Part shown: positions 53,651 through 64,000 of the stretch, piece by piece | How positions within the stretch are numbered: position 1 is the stretch's first letter | Layout: each line of letters begins with the position of its first letter | Assembly: GCF_004664715.2 (NCBI RefSeq) | Contig: NC_051068.1 | Coordinates: 132,080,716-132,144,715 of the forward strand | DNA length: 64,000 bases | From: Peromyscus leucopus | Taxonomy: Eukaryota > Chordata > Mammalia > Rodentia > Cricetidae | Direction of reading: 5' to 3' | Translations under genes and position numbers: made by a program | Notes under the pieces: model-generated | What the model was told of the DNA's origin: nothing | Databases searched by the model: none | What the model saw: the letters and a program-made list of their open reading frames with translations, nothing else

Positions 53651-53996
53651 TGTTGTGGAATAATCTTTTTGTACACTGTGAAGATTTGTCACTCGGATTG
53701 GTTTAATAAAAAGCTAAATGGCCAATAGCTAGGCAGGATTTGGGGGGCAGAGAGGATGCTGGGAAGAGAAAGGACATTCTGGGGAGATGCCATGAGATGC
53801 AGAGTGAGCAGGATAGGAAGTACATAGATGAGGTAAACAAGCCTTGGCACAGCAGATAGGTGAATCGAAATGGGTTAATTTAAGTTATAAGAACTAGTTA
53901 GAAACAAGCCCAAGCTATTGGCTGAGGTTTCATAATTAATAATAAGTCTCAGTGTGGTTTTTGGGAGCTGACCGACGGGACAGAAAATCCACTACC
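53651..53996 (+). mobile_element. solo ERV LTR, family A, exact 6-bp TSD
   Basis: It starts TGTTGTGGAATA and ends near 'aaatccactacc'. ttccag is at 53645-53650 and 53997-54002 (adjacent matching bases extend it to nine). It carries 'ggccaatagctaggcagg', 'gggttaatttaagttataag' and 'cataattaataataagtc'. At 346 bp it is the shortest complete copy. Confidence 0.85.
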
Positions 53997-54274
53997 TTCC
54001 AGTGCTTTGTCCTTTAGCCCTATGATTGTGTTCTCTGAACTGGACTCGGATTTTTTCGTCGGGGATGTGGAGTTGGGATACAGAGACCTGATCCAACTGT
54101 CCCTGTGACCTGGGCATGGGACATGCAGGCATTGTGGAAGAAGAGACTGCAGAGCTGTTTGGATATGGAGTGTTGCCCAGGCCCTGTGACTGAACACTCG
54201 GCCTCCAGCTGAACGGGCTGCGTGTCAGAATTTTGGGGACACTCGGCTGACTAGCAGACTGATGGCAGCCTGGG

Positions 54275-54525
54275 GGGTTATATCCTACATCTGCCTATGG
54301 TCCTCTCAGTGTTTCCTTATCCACTAAGGATGTAAGAAGCCATGCCACAAGCTCCTGACTCTCCAGACAGAGCCGCCCACCCAGGCACCCTGTGATCCTC
54401 ACCATGACTGACTACATCCCTTGAAACATGACCCCAAATAAAATCTTTCCTGCCTGAAGTTTCTTTCTGTCAGGCATTTGGTTACAGCACCAAGAAAAGC
54501 AACCAATATAGTAGTCAATCCCAAG
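54275..54525 (+). mobile_element. MaLR LTR 3' part, sense
   Basis: 'ccccaaataaaatctttcct', 'tttctgtcaggcatttggtt' and 'acagcaccaagaaaagcaac' are the MaLR polyadenylation and end block. The 5' side is eroded. Confidence 0.6.
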
Positions 54526-55455
54526 AGAAGCAGAAGTAGGGGAAACTGGCGCTCGCAGGTCTCCAGGTGAGCCTCGGTCACCTTCCATCTTGAGTGGCTT
54601 GAGAGGCATGCGCATCATGATGACATTTTAGTCGATGGCCTGTACCTACAGCAATGGTCCCGTGACATTGCCCACGGGTGTCATAGCCACCGTGGTATCT
54701 GCTGGAATACTCTTCAGTGTTTGCAGAACAATGGGATTGCCTAACAGTGCACTTCTCAGATGTGTTCCTGTCACTCCGTGACAAGCAGTTCTGCACCTTT
54801 TTCTGCCAAGGCTGTTTTGAAATGACATTCTGTCCCAAGCCGCCCCGAGAGATTTGGTTTTGATATTATACAACACCAGCTCCATGCATACCTGATATTC
54901 ACAAACAAATTTAGTCCAGCCATTTCCATTTTCAAAGGCAAAGGACAGCAACTACTTCTGCTTTTCCACAAAGTGACAACTCTGGTTAAAGAGGAAACCA
55001 CTGACGGATGATGGCTGAGCTGGTTTCCCAGCATGGGGACAGGAAGGAGGCAGACATTGCTTCCCATGGCAAGGGAGTGAGTGATACAAATCCTTCAACT
55101 TGGAACCAAAATCCACCGGAAAGCAAAATGTCCCCAAACCTCCCCATTTGGAAACTCTTTCTTGTTTCTCACATCTAAATTGTTCACGTCATTGGCCTTT
55201 CCCTTGGAGAATGAGAAAACAATTGTCGGTCTCTTCCGTACACACACCAACATTAAGGTATTGTTCAACCTTCTTTCCCTTCGGGCTCTGTGACCCTCTG
55301 CTCCCATCTGCACCAGAATCACGATGTCAGTTCTATCTGGATTACAACCCAGTTGCTGTCCCATGCTAGTCAAGTCCCAGTACAGGGAGAGGTAGCTAAA
55401 TCTTGTTTCTCCACATCCCCAAACTTCCTTTAGTCTCTTCTTGCCATTCTCAACT
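54526..55455. other. single-copy block, nothing recognised
   Basis: Minus-strand frames of 98-129 codons (54646-54951, 54771-55067, 55095-55484) tile it in different phases. A damaged processed pseudogene is conceivable, but I recognise no protein. Confidence 0.3.
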
Positions 55456-55461
55456 CCCATC

Positions 55462-55992
55462 TGTGGTGGTATTGTGTTCTCCAAAATATTGTGTACTCTA
55501 ATAAATTTATCTGGGGTCAGAGAACAGAACAGCCACTAGATACAAAGGCTAGAAAATGGTGGCACTCACACCTTTAATCCTAGCATTCCAGAGATAGAAA
55601 TCCCTCTGGATCTCTGTGAGTTCAAGGCCACATTGGAAATAGCCAAGCATGGTGACTCACACCTTTAGTCCCAGAAAGCCAGCCTTTAATCCCAGGGAGT
55701 GGTGGTAGAAAGCAGAAAGATATATAAGGCATGAGGACCAGAAACTAGAGGCATTTGGCTGGTTAAGCATGTGGCTGGTTAAGCTTTCAGGCTTTTGAGC
55801 AGTAATTCAGCTGAGACCTATTCCAAATGAGGACCCAGAGGCCTCCAGTCTGAGGAAACAAGACCAGCTGAGGATCCGGCGAGGTGAGATAGTGCTGTGG
55901 CTTGTTCTGTCTCTCTGACCTTCCAGTATTCACCCCAATAACTGGCCTCGGGTTTGATTTTATCAATAAGAACTTTTAAGATTCATGCTACA
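55462..55992 (+). mobile_element. solo ERV LTR, family B, exact 6-bp TSD, with B1-like inserts
   Basis: It starts TGTGGTGGTATTG and ends GATTCATGCTACA, flanked by cccatc at 55456-55461 and 55993-55998. It has a TATA-like 'gatatataaggcatgagg' (about 55718). Two segments read like B1 ('cacacctttaatcctagcat', 'ctctgtgagttcaaggccac'; 'gtgactcacacctttagtcc'). The name mysTR-like is unverified. Confidence 0.85.
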
Positions 55993-55998
55993 CCCATC

Positions 55999-56400
55999 TA
56001 TTTTATAACTGTCCCCCCTGGGCTCTGCTGTCTTCCTGTACCCCCCCACACAATGGCTGATGAAGGCTTCCTCCTTCACTAGTGTATCTTCCTGAGGTCC
56101 AGACCGTGGCCAGATCACCCTCCTTCTTGTGTGTGAAACGCAGCTTCAGCTCTGTGGTCATATACTCATTCTACACGCTCTGTCAGCTGGTCCTTTCCAT
56201 TCCAGCACCCAGTCACTTTGGTACTCCTGATACGGAATTTGAGGGAACCTTCACCCCAGTGAGTATAGAAATAAAAAGAGACCAGAAGTCTCAGATAAAA
56301 GTCAAGTTGAAAGAAAAAGGAGGTTGATTGCAGAGAGCAAGGCTATCTACCAACAAAGGAAAATAAACAAGCATCATGAATATTTACTTCTTATTTATTC
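55999..56400. other. single-copy DNA, nothing recognised
   Basis: A plus frame (56082-56327, 81 codons) is unrecognised. Confidence 0.3.
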
Positions 56401-56418
56401 TATCTGTATGTGCCTGGA

Positions 56419-56466
56419 GATATATATATATATATATACATACATACATACATACATACATACATA
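56419..56466. repeat. (TA)n(CATA)n microsatellite
   Basis: TA dinucleotides are followed by seven or so CATA units, at the tail side of the antisense B3. Confidence 0.93.
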
Positions 56467-56583
56467 CTGTGGGCATGCAGGAGCCCCTGGAGATCAGAAG
56501 AGGCATCAAATAGTCTGGAACTGGAGTTACATGTTGCTGTGACCCGGGTCCCCTGCGAGAGCAGCCATCTCTCCAGCCCCCTA
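56467..56583 (-). mobile_element. B3-type SINE, antisense, short
   Basis: 'gcaggagcccctggagatca', 'ctggaactggagttacatgt' and 'agcagccatctctccagccc' are antisense B3 with the middle deleted. Confidence 0.75.
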
Positions 56584-56839
56584 GACAATATTTTATTAGG
56601 TTGTTGGTGTGGTCTAAAGTGTGGCAAATTTTGTTAATCAGAGAATAGCATTTTCAAAGAAACTTCTTCCCCTTTTTTCTTGGAGATTGCCAGGCATTAT
56701 TTTGCACCTGGTGACATGTTTTCTCACGTAAAGCACAGGTACATTCTGTACCTTGTTCACGGGGTGGGGAGAAACCCTTGGTGGGTAGCAGGGTCCATGG
56801 AGTGAAGACCGGAGATTCTGTTATCACTTGTCCTCACAA

Positions 56840-57170
56840 AGGTTCCTGAGATGTTACTTTGGCAATGCTGTGACCAAATATCTGACGGGAACAACTTAAA
56901 CGAGGCAAGATTTAGTCTGGCTCATGGTTCAGAGGAGCCTCAAGCCAGTCAGGATGGGGAAGGCATGGTGGTGGGCTTCATTCTGTGGTGGTAAGAACAG
57001 GAGACAGCATCTCATAATTATTGACCAGGAAGCAGGGATATCTGGACCAGAGCCGGGAGGCAGGTACAACCTTCAAAGACCTACTCTAGTGACCTGCTTC
57101 CACCACCCCAGCCCTGTCTCCTAAAGCCTCTGCGGCCTTTACCATATTGCTGCAGGCTGGGAGCCTTAGC
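56840..57170 (-). mobile_element. MaLR-type LTR, antisense
   Basis: 'gctgtgaccaaatatctgac', 'ctggctcatggttcagagg' and 'atggggaaggcatggtggtg' give the antisense MaLR head. Confidence 0.6.
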
Positions 57171-57998
57171 GATCCGATGTGAGAGCCAAAGTTACATTTC
57201 AAGTTTTACTTACTATGCTTTAGAGATCCATGAATCAAGATGTCTCTGATCTGCAAGCCTCTTGCCGGAGGACAGATAGTTCCTGAAATGCTGGAGGCTA
57301 TTGTGTATGGGAGATAACAAGTCACATGTTTTCACTCACCTAAACAAGTTTGTTTGACCCATCTGCATCAAATGTGCTTGATCACATGTAGGCAAGAGGT
57401 ATGAAGGCAGGAAATAGGATGTGTGCTTGCCCCAGATTGGACCTGATGGGAAATCAATGCATTAAGGGTTTTCCTTCTTCAGCCCTTTGCCATACTTAAT
57501 TCTGGGCCATTTCCCACGAACCTGGGTGTGGGCCTGGCCACAACCCATCCACTTGGCCAGTACTTAGTTAAAGCTTGCTTCAAATTTGGTCTTACATTGT
57601 GGTAGCAGTCTTATTCTCGATCAGTAGGATTAAGACAGAGCAGGAGCCCATGCCGGTACACTGCAGATTCAATCCACAACGGGCCCTGTTTCTGCTCCGT
57701 TCCCTAGGACTCCATCAGGCTTGCTGACTGGTAGGCTTAACTCCGTGAGCTTGGACATGCCCTCCTTCCACTCGCTCTGGGCTCGAGCTTCCTTTCTCAG
57801 CTTGTCAGATGTCGGTCCCTCATTCTCTCCAGGCCTGGCCTGCTGAACCATCCTTTATGATTCTCAGTCACAATGGACTCCTGGGCTCTTCGGTCACATG
57901 GTACAGCTTTTGTTTTGTTAGAGACCTCTCTAGGCCCTCAGTGTAGGCCTTGGATAAGGACCTGCCCTCCTTTCTAGAAAACAAGCTCTTTATGAATG
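57171..57998. other. single-copy block, nothing recognised
   Basis: No repeat was recognised. A 60-codon minus frame (57669-57851) has no known homology. Confidence 0.35.
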
Positions 57999-58024
57999 AG
58001 CACACACACACACAGAGATACACA

Positions 58025-58062
<38 letters not shown>
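57999..58062. repeat. (CA)n microsatellite, interrupted
   Basis: CA dinucleotides broken by 'gagatacacagac' near its left. Confidence 0.93.
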
Positions 58063-58063
<1 letters not shown>

Positions 58064-58535
58064 CTCCCAGGGAGCTGCAGGTCTCTCTTGCTGCAGGCCA
58101 TGCCTTGTGTCTAAATCTGTAACTACCTCTTAAAACAAGCTAGGAAAAAAGGCTTGCCCGAAGCTGTAAGCCGACAGCAGTTTCTGGTCATGTGACCACT
58201 GGTTCAGCCGATCCGTGAGGTCAAGTGACTCAGCAAATATTTTCAGGCCAAAGAGAGGAAATGAGAGCTTGAAAAGCAGCCGCTATTAACACTGATGGAA
58301 AACACATGTGCCCGGAGCCCTGCGGCGGGGCTGGGGAAGGTTCCAGGCAGCTCACAGCAAGAGCCTGCAGCCTGACTCTCCAGCCCAAGATGCCCATAAG
58401 GCCTGCACAGCTTTGTGCCTCCCTCATCCAAGAATTCCCTTTCAGAATTTTCCAAGCAATTAAGCATGATCATCTAGGCCAACAAGTTAGAAAAGTTAGA
58501 AACTGGTACTCGCTCGCTCTTCCTTTCTTCCTTTC
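58063..58535. other. single-copy block, candidate regulatory DNA
   Basis: It has a GTCATGTGAC E-box (58187-58196) and a TGACTCAGCA AP-1/Maf-type site (58226-58235) 30 bp downstream, in non-repetitive DNA up to about 58460. Frames on both strands are unrecognised. Confidence 0.35.
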
Positions 58536-58539
58536 TTTT

Positions 58540-58745
58540 TTTGGCATTCAAGGTCTCACATGTCTGAAGCAAGCCTCAAGATCACTGTGCGGTGGACCAT
58601 AAACTTGAATTTCTGATCCTCCTGCCTCCACCTCCTCAGTGCTAGGATTATTATCCTGCACAACCATGCCCTGTTTATTCAATGCTGGGAACTGAACCCG
58701 GGCCTTTGTACTTGTGGGGTAAGTGAACTCATACCCAGCCCCTAC
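58540..58745 (-). mobile_element. B4-type SINE, antisense
   Basis: 'cctccacctcctcagtgcta' and 'gctgggaactgaacccgggc' followed by 'ctcatacccagcccc' show the reversed B1-like body and ID-like head. Confidence 0.7.
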
Positions 58746-58924
58746 AGTCTCCCCTAATGGTCTCCAAAAGGGATAACACAAGTGCTTCCATTTTCTTAAG
58801 CTGTCATTAATACCATGTGACTTCTTGATAGATCTGGGCAAACATCAGATACACTCTTTGCTACTTCTACAGGACTGCCTGACCTGCGACTAAGAGGATC
58901 TGAAGCCAGAGGATTTAAACAGTA

Positions 58925-59160
58925 ACAGTTTCAATGATAATAATAGCTAACATCCACGAGCACTTTCTATATGCCCAACATACCCAAGGTTCTACACACA
59001 CTATTTCATGCTGAGAAACAGGTGTAACTATCCCCATTTCCATTTGTGAGAACTGAGGAGCGGGGCCATTAACTCACTCACTGGTGCACAGAGAGGAAAG
59101 ACTAGGCGTTGAGTCTTGACCTGGCATTGGGCTCCACAGCCTACACCTCAGAGTCTGGTC
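58925..59160 (-). mobile_element. MIR SINE, antisense
   Basis: 'ataatagctaacatccacga', 'gcactttctatatgcccaac', 'ctatttcatgctgagaaaca' and 'gtaactatccccatttccat' are the antisense MIR in proper order. Confidence 0.65.
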
Positions 59161-59313
59161 TAAGCTATCCAGAGACATGGCAAGAAACTGGACCCAGGGC
59201 TTCCCTAAGTTTACTGCTAGGAAATGCCTCCGGTTAAGATGGTTGGCCATCCCCTCCTGAAAGCTAGAGAGGGTTCTGCCAGACACCTGGCTTCATAGAC
59301 CCCCATGTTCCTC

Positions 59314-59680
59314 TGCAGTCGGACTTTTTCATGGGACGGTCAGCTCCCCAGTAATGACACGGGACTTCTTATTAGTTATGAAAGCGTGGCCGATAGCTTA
59401 GGCTTGTTTCTCACCAGCTCTCATAACCCATTTCTTTTAATCTACATTCTTTTATGTGTCTCGGTTACCTTTACTTTGCAATGCCCATGCTGTTTGCTCT
59501 GTGTCCCTGGCGGCTCCTCACATCTCTCTCACACGCCTAGATTCCTCCTCCTACTTCCTCTCTCTCTCTCTCTGCCCTGAAGTCCCGCCTATACGTCCTG
59601 TTTAGCTATTGGCCCTTCAGCTTTTTATTACGCCAATCACAGAAATACACCTTCACACAGAGTACAAATATCCCACAACA
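59314..59680 (-). mobile_element. solo ERV LTR, family A, antisense, exact 6-bp TSD
   Basis: It starts TGCAGTCGGACTT, ends ATATCCCACAACA, and is flanked by ttcctc at 59308-59313 and 59681-59686. 'ttattagttatgaaagcgtg', 'agctctcataacccatttc' and 'ctattggcccttcagctttt' match the other antisense copies. A CT run lies at 59560-59573. Confidence 0.87.
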
Positions 59681-59875
59681 TTCCTCTGCCAGGACCTTTC
59701 CTAGCTGCTAAGGAAAAGAACCCACGACCCAAACAAGTCAAACTAGTGAGTCAAGGCCTCCCTCTTCAGGCTCAGGACAGACATGGGACCCCTAAGGCAA
59801 CCTATGATGCATTTACCATTTAAGCCATTTTGTTCATAAGGGTGAGAAACTTCTGTCAATAAAAATGAAGTCTAG

Positions 59876-59990
59876 AAGGACATGGTGGACTGCACCTTTA
59901 ATCATAGCACTTGGGAAATAGTGACCAGAGGATCATGAGTTCAAATACACATAACAATTTCCAGACCAATTTGTATTACACAGTGACCCC
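59876..59990 (+). mobile_element. B1-related SINE, strongly diverged
   Basis: 'gaaggacatggtggactgca', 'cctttaatcatagcacttgg' and 'agaggatcatgagttcaaat' follow B1 order. Confidence 0.5.
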
Positions 59991-60021
59991 TAATTTCCAA
60001 TTTTTAAAAAAATAGCTGTTT

Positions 60022-60240
60022 AGGGGCTGGAGAGGTGGCTCAGCTGTTTAGAGAATTGGTTATTCTTCCAGAGGACCCAGGTTCGATTCCCAGCACTCAC
60101 ATAGCAGCTCACAACTACTTGTAACTCCAGTTCTAGGGCCTCTCACACCCTCTTCTGGCCTCCATGGCTACTAGGCAGGCACATGGTGTACATATATCCA
60201 TGCAAGCAAAACACCCAGACACACAAAATAAAGATAAGTC
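60022..60240 (+). mobile_element. B2/B3-type SINE
   Basis: 'ggggctggagaggtggctca', 'ttattcttccagaggaccca', 'ggttcgattcccagcactca' and 'caccctcttctggcctccat' form a full SINE ending in an AATAAAGATAAG-type tail. Confidence 0.9.
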
Positions 60241-61435
60241 TTCTAAAATATGTATCTTTTAAGATGAAGTTCTTTGAATTCAAAACAGAAGCATGGCGGC
60301 ATGGCTTTACTGAGCATTTTCTAAGCTGTGTGTGTGTGGTAAGGCATGTTAAAGGACTTACTGTTTAGATTAGAGAAGCTAAAAGAAGCCGTCCCATGCA
60401 TTATTTGGCTTCACACATCAACTGAGGGAAATGTGGCTCTGCCCCCACAGTGTGGACGCAGGGCTGAGGAGAGGCAAAGCTTTGATTGTAGTCATGCCCC
60501 GATATTTACCTAGAGAAGACACCACAGAAAGGGGATGCCTCACAGAGACCTGAGCGAGCTGCCATCACGTTTCTAGTTGATTTCAGTGAGGGGTTAGTGC
60601 TTTTGTTCAACCGGTATCTGTATCCATCCAGACCCCGCAACCTCTCTTAAGTGTGTGTGCCTGGTTTTCTGTCCTGAGAAGAGCACATAGGCCTGGTGAC
60701 TGGCTTGCTCCTCTGAAAACTTCCGAGGCCAGGGAGGCTGAGGTCAACGGCAGTCTGACCACGGGGATGGCAGCCATTGGGTTTGGAGGGTGTTTCTACA
60801 TAAAATTAAGTGCTGCTTTGAGGGTTCACGGTGCATCCCAAGGAAGTGGGGGGGAGTCTTTCTGCCTTGCTTCTTGCATCTGCATAAGCCTGGGTGATCT
60901 CTTGGCAGGAAGACTCAGTGCTTTAGGGGGAATGAAGCTGCAGAAGAAAGCCGATCACACTGATGAACGAAAGTCGATTGCTCTGATCACAAGCCCAGGG
61001 CGGCTCTTTCTCCTGATGCCTGTGGATTAATTCTCTCGGACACCTCTGCAGCCATCAGGAGCTAGGTACACCAGTCTCCCCAGAGGGCTCCCCCAGTTCC
61101 AAGCCAGACAAAGAGTGTTTGGTAGTATCACTCTTCACTGAGTTAGGACTCCTTTAGTAATTACAAACTGGATGGTTTGAGGCAGCCAGAAAAAAAGATG
61201 ACTAACTTGCTTTTCTTGACTTAAAAAAAAAAAAAGTTCCATGAAAAATCATAAGGATGTTTTTAAAGGGCACTGGAGCTCACATTTCTGTTCATCTGTT
61301 GTTCTTTTTCTTCTTGAATTTCATATAAACTATTTGGATGGAAGACTATCGATTCAAACAGAAAGGTCAGAATACTTTTCCTCCACACCGCCAAGCCCCA
61401 ACCTGTGCTGTTTCCTTTCACGGAAAGGTCAAGGC
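60241..61435. other. single-copy block, nothing recognised
   Basis: The longest frame is 125 codons (60653-61030 plus), with no known homology. An A-run lies at 61222-61235. Confidence 0.35.
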
Positions 61436-61439
61436 AGTG

Positions 61440-61810
61440 TTGTGGAGGACAATGGTCTCCTTGCTTAGGCGTTCCACAGCTGCCATGGCTTCCTCTGTCA
61501 CCTTTGGAGATCAGTCACCACACTGTGTTTAAGCCATGGAGATGCTAACTTGCTGAAAACCAAAGGCTCCCTCCATCAGGCAGCCCCAGCTTGCCGCCAT
61601 CTCAAAGACCTGTCTTGGGAGTGGGTCTGTCAGCCCCATGCCAGACTCCAGATAGTGTACAGCTCCAGCCAACATGTGATTGTAACCCCTTGGGAGATCT
61701 TCCAGCCAAAAACTGCTCTCAGAGTCCTGACTCACAGAAACCAGGGGAAAGATAATAAGCAACTAGTGTTGTTTTAAGCCACTAGGTTTTAGATGAACTT
61801 GTGAGGCAGC
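61440..61810 (+). mobile_element. MLT1-type MaLR LTR, sense
   Basis: 'gactcacagaaaccagggga', 'aagataataagcaactagtg' and 'ttgttttaagccactaggtt' are the hallmark MLT1 3' block. The 5' part is eroded. Confidence 0.65.
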
Positions 61811-64000
61811 CTGTGGTCCATGGATCTGTCCTTTTGTGGTTAAGACACTGTGGCTACTAGAGTGCCTAAGTATCATCATTTAGGTAAACAATATACAATA
61901 TCAGGGCAGAATTCAACTGGTATTATAAAAGGCATCTTACCTCTAGCTACTAGACTCTTCTGAATCTATATCCGGATGCGGGATTATATAGATAGGAACC
62001 ACAGTACTGGTTACGTACGTGTACTCTCCTCAAGCAGGGGCAGGACCCACTCACTCTAAGGCTTTCAGATGAACTGTGACTCTTTAGCGCCATCTAACTC
62101 ACTGAGGAAAAGCCCCCTGTGGCAGCCCTCCTGCTGGTTTCAGAGTCACTGATTTCACCAATGCCAACCCACTTCTACCATTACGTATGCAAACCAGCAA
62201 AGGCTCTGCTGGTGACAGAGACAATGTTCATGGAAAGGTCTAGAAGAGGCACTTCTGGAGTATGAGCTTCCTAGAACACTGGCTTTCTGCCCAAGGGTGT
62301 GAATTCCCACTGAAGACCCATGACCGTACCTGGGGTATAATGCAATTGGCAAACTGCATATGAAGTCACTCTTCCTGGATGGAGGATGAATTACAGATGT
62401 TGTAACACCCAAGCTGTCTGTCCCTCTTACCTCACGTTCATTTCCACTTCCTCTTCCACGTGCCACCAAGCCTCACTATTAACTTTCACTTCTGAGGAAC
62501 TTTACCCGCTCTAGCAGAGAGATGGGCTTCCTCTCTGATACTGCCTCCAGCTCAGCTGCAGATACTCCGTGGCTCTTAGACCAGCTGCATTTTCTTGAGA
62601 ATAAACGCTGAATGTCAGGTGCCGACATGCTCTGAATGCTCGCTCTGTGCAGGTCTCCCACTCAGCCCTTCTCATGCATCTGTTCATTGCATTCCATTCC
62701 TCCAGCACCCTCTGAGGAATAATTGCCAATGTCCCAGTGGGAGAAGCGGAGAGATGCATCTCCAATCCCATAGCTTTTGCCAGAAAGAATCTCTTGAACA
62801 GATGAAAAAGCAGAACCAAGTGTTCCATGGTGATAGGTTCAGAAGGCTCTGAGAGGCTAAGAGCGACCTAAACGAGCTCCCCTATGTGAGTCTGGGCAGT
62901 TTCTTCAAAGGCACCCGTGAAGAACGGAAGAGACTTGCCTTGATGGAAAGGAGTCATGGCGTTAGATTAACTCAACGATGAGAAGGGGGTGAAGAACAAA
63001 TCAAAACACCGCTGTCATCTAACAGCACAATAAAGGAAATAACCTATGGCTTAGGTAATTACAACACGTTAACACTAATGATACATCACTCCTGCTTTTC
63101 AACACCCACACCCTCAGAAAGACCTACTTCTTTCTTGATTCTTGCCTCATTTCCTCCTTTATGCTAAGTGATGCCATTTATATTGGGTGATGCTGGACCC
63201 AACTTCCTTCTCAGCATCCTGCCTGCCTTCCCCAATTTTCTCATTCACATATTGGTAAACCACGTGCTTGAGTGTATTTTACTTAATGTTCTAGAACAGA
63301 TGGGGATGGAGGGGAAAGTCCTCTCACTTTCTAGGAACATTAGCCTCTACGTGAAGGCCTCAGATGATTGGTCCCTCATTAAGCTCTGGCTCTGACTCAC
63401 ACCCGTTCTCATAGGGTCAGGAGGTGTGGAAATGTGACATCTTGTTGCTCTGCACATATGCACTCTCCTGTAGACTAGGAATTTACTCCTTTGGGGCAGG
63501 AAGGGGGTCAGTCACAGGCTCAGGGCTTACTTGCCTCGGGCCTGGCCGGTCAAGGTCATTGTAATGATCCACGTTAGACTGCTGTGTAGCAGCGTGGGAA
63601 CCTTTCTTCTGTTCCCTGCTAACAACTCTGAGAGGAGACGAGCTTGGGGTCAAAGCATTCCTCTTTGCTATCACTTCAGTCGTGACTGCTGAAACAGCTG
63701 GTGTTTCTGCTCAGGCTGGTTAGAGCTTTTCATGGCTTCACACCCCCACCCCCACTGCACCCCTCCACACATGGGCAACTAGTGCCACTGCATTTGGGCC
63801 CTGTCAGCCGAGTGCCGAGAACTCAACACAGGAGACACAGCTGTGTGCTGTGTAAAACAGCACGTGGAAGACCAATGAGGCTGGCAATGAACGAATCTGC
63901 AAAGCACAGACAGAGAGAACTGACTGTACTGCAATAGACTAGGAGGCAACTTCAGGGAGAGGGTGAGAGTCCTCTGTGGCGGCTGAGGGAAGTTACTTGG
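61811..64000. other. single-copy block, nothing clearly recognised
   Basis: About 2.2 kb. A loose MIR-like text occurs near 62640-62790. A 63-codon minus frame (63483-63674) is Ser/Pro-rich and has no recognised homology. No gene can be supported. Confidence 0.35.

Noticed and set aside
54578..55484. Tiled minus-strand frames suggesting a processed pseudogene
   Set aside because: Phases disagree, no parent protein is recognised and no A-tail or target-site duplication was found.
60653..61030. 125-codon plus frame
   Set aside because: No domain, repeat or family recognised, and no supporting splice or promoter pattern.
63483..63674. 63-codon minus frame, Ser/Pro-rich, exon-like in look
   Set aside because: Too short, with no clear splice context or homology. 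It could be retested by conservation.

Overview
This 64 kb window looks like intergenic or intronic DNA from a muroid rodent, most likely a cricetid (deer-mouse, vole or hamster group). B1, B2/B3, B4 and ID SINEs occur on both strands together with ORR1/MT-type MaLR LTRs. The youngest B1 copies carry the 'caaagctacacagagaaacc' 3' half that I associate with cricetids. Two LTR families that I also associate with cricetid genomes recur: family A (about 345-385 bp, seven copies) and family B (470-530 bp, two copies). The species call is inference; the repeat content is visible in the sequence.

I found no protein-coding gene, rRNA, functional tRNA, CRISPR array or bacterial-type system. The longest open frames lie in low-complexity DNA or inside transposons. 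The only recognisable coding homology is decayed L1 ORF2 (about 19.2-21.1 kb and 52.0-53.3 kb).

Layout. 0-11 kb: nested MaLR and family B LTRs, an old L1 3' end, B3 SINEs, a young B1 with a GCC expansion, and two longer single-copy blocks (4.1-5.8 and 6.0-8.0 kb). 11-21 kb: an ORR1 LTR, two Z-DNA-prone microsatellites (one of them a 78-bp alternating tract), four family A LTRs and a three-level nest (old L1 ORF2, then a 5'-inverted L1 3'UTR, then a family A LTR). 21-39 kb: B1 and B2 insertions, L2/MIR relics and long single-copy stretches with a few candidate regulatory blocks. 39-41.3 kb: a B4 SINE split by a MaLR LTR whose CTGC-rich core has expanded to about 950 bp. 42-48 kb: a MaLR with two perfect CREs, an antisense L1 and a roughly 990-bp ERV LTR with promoter and polyadenylation signals. 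49-64 kb: further MaLR, B4 and L1 remnants, the second family B solo LTR, and single-copy DNA.

I see no new multi-gene system. The observations most worth checking are the CTGCCTGC array with its open frames on both strands, the GCC expansion inside a SINE, the twin-primed L1 nest, and the set of solo LTRs with exact 6-bp target-site duplications (TSDs).
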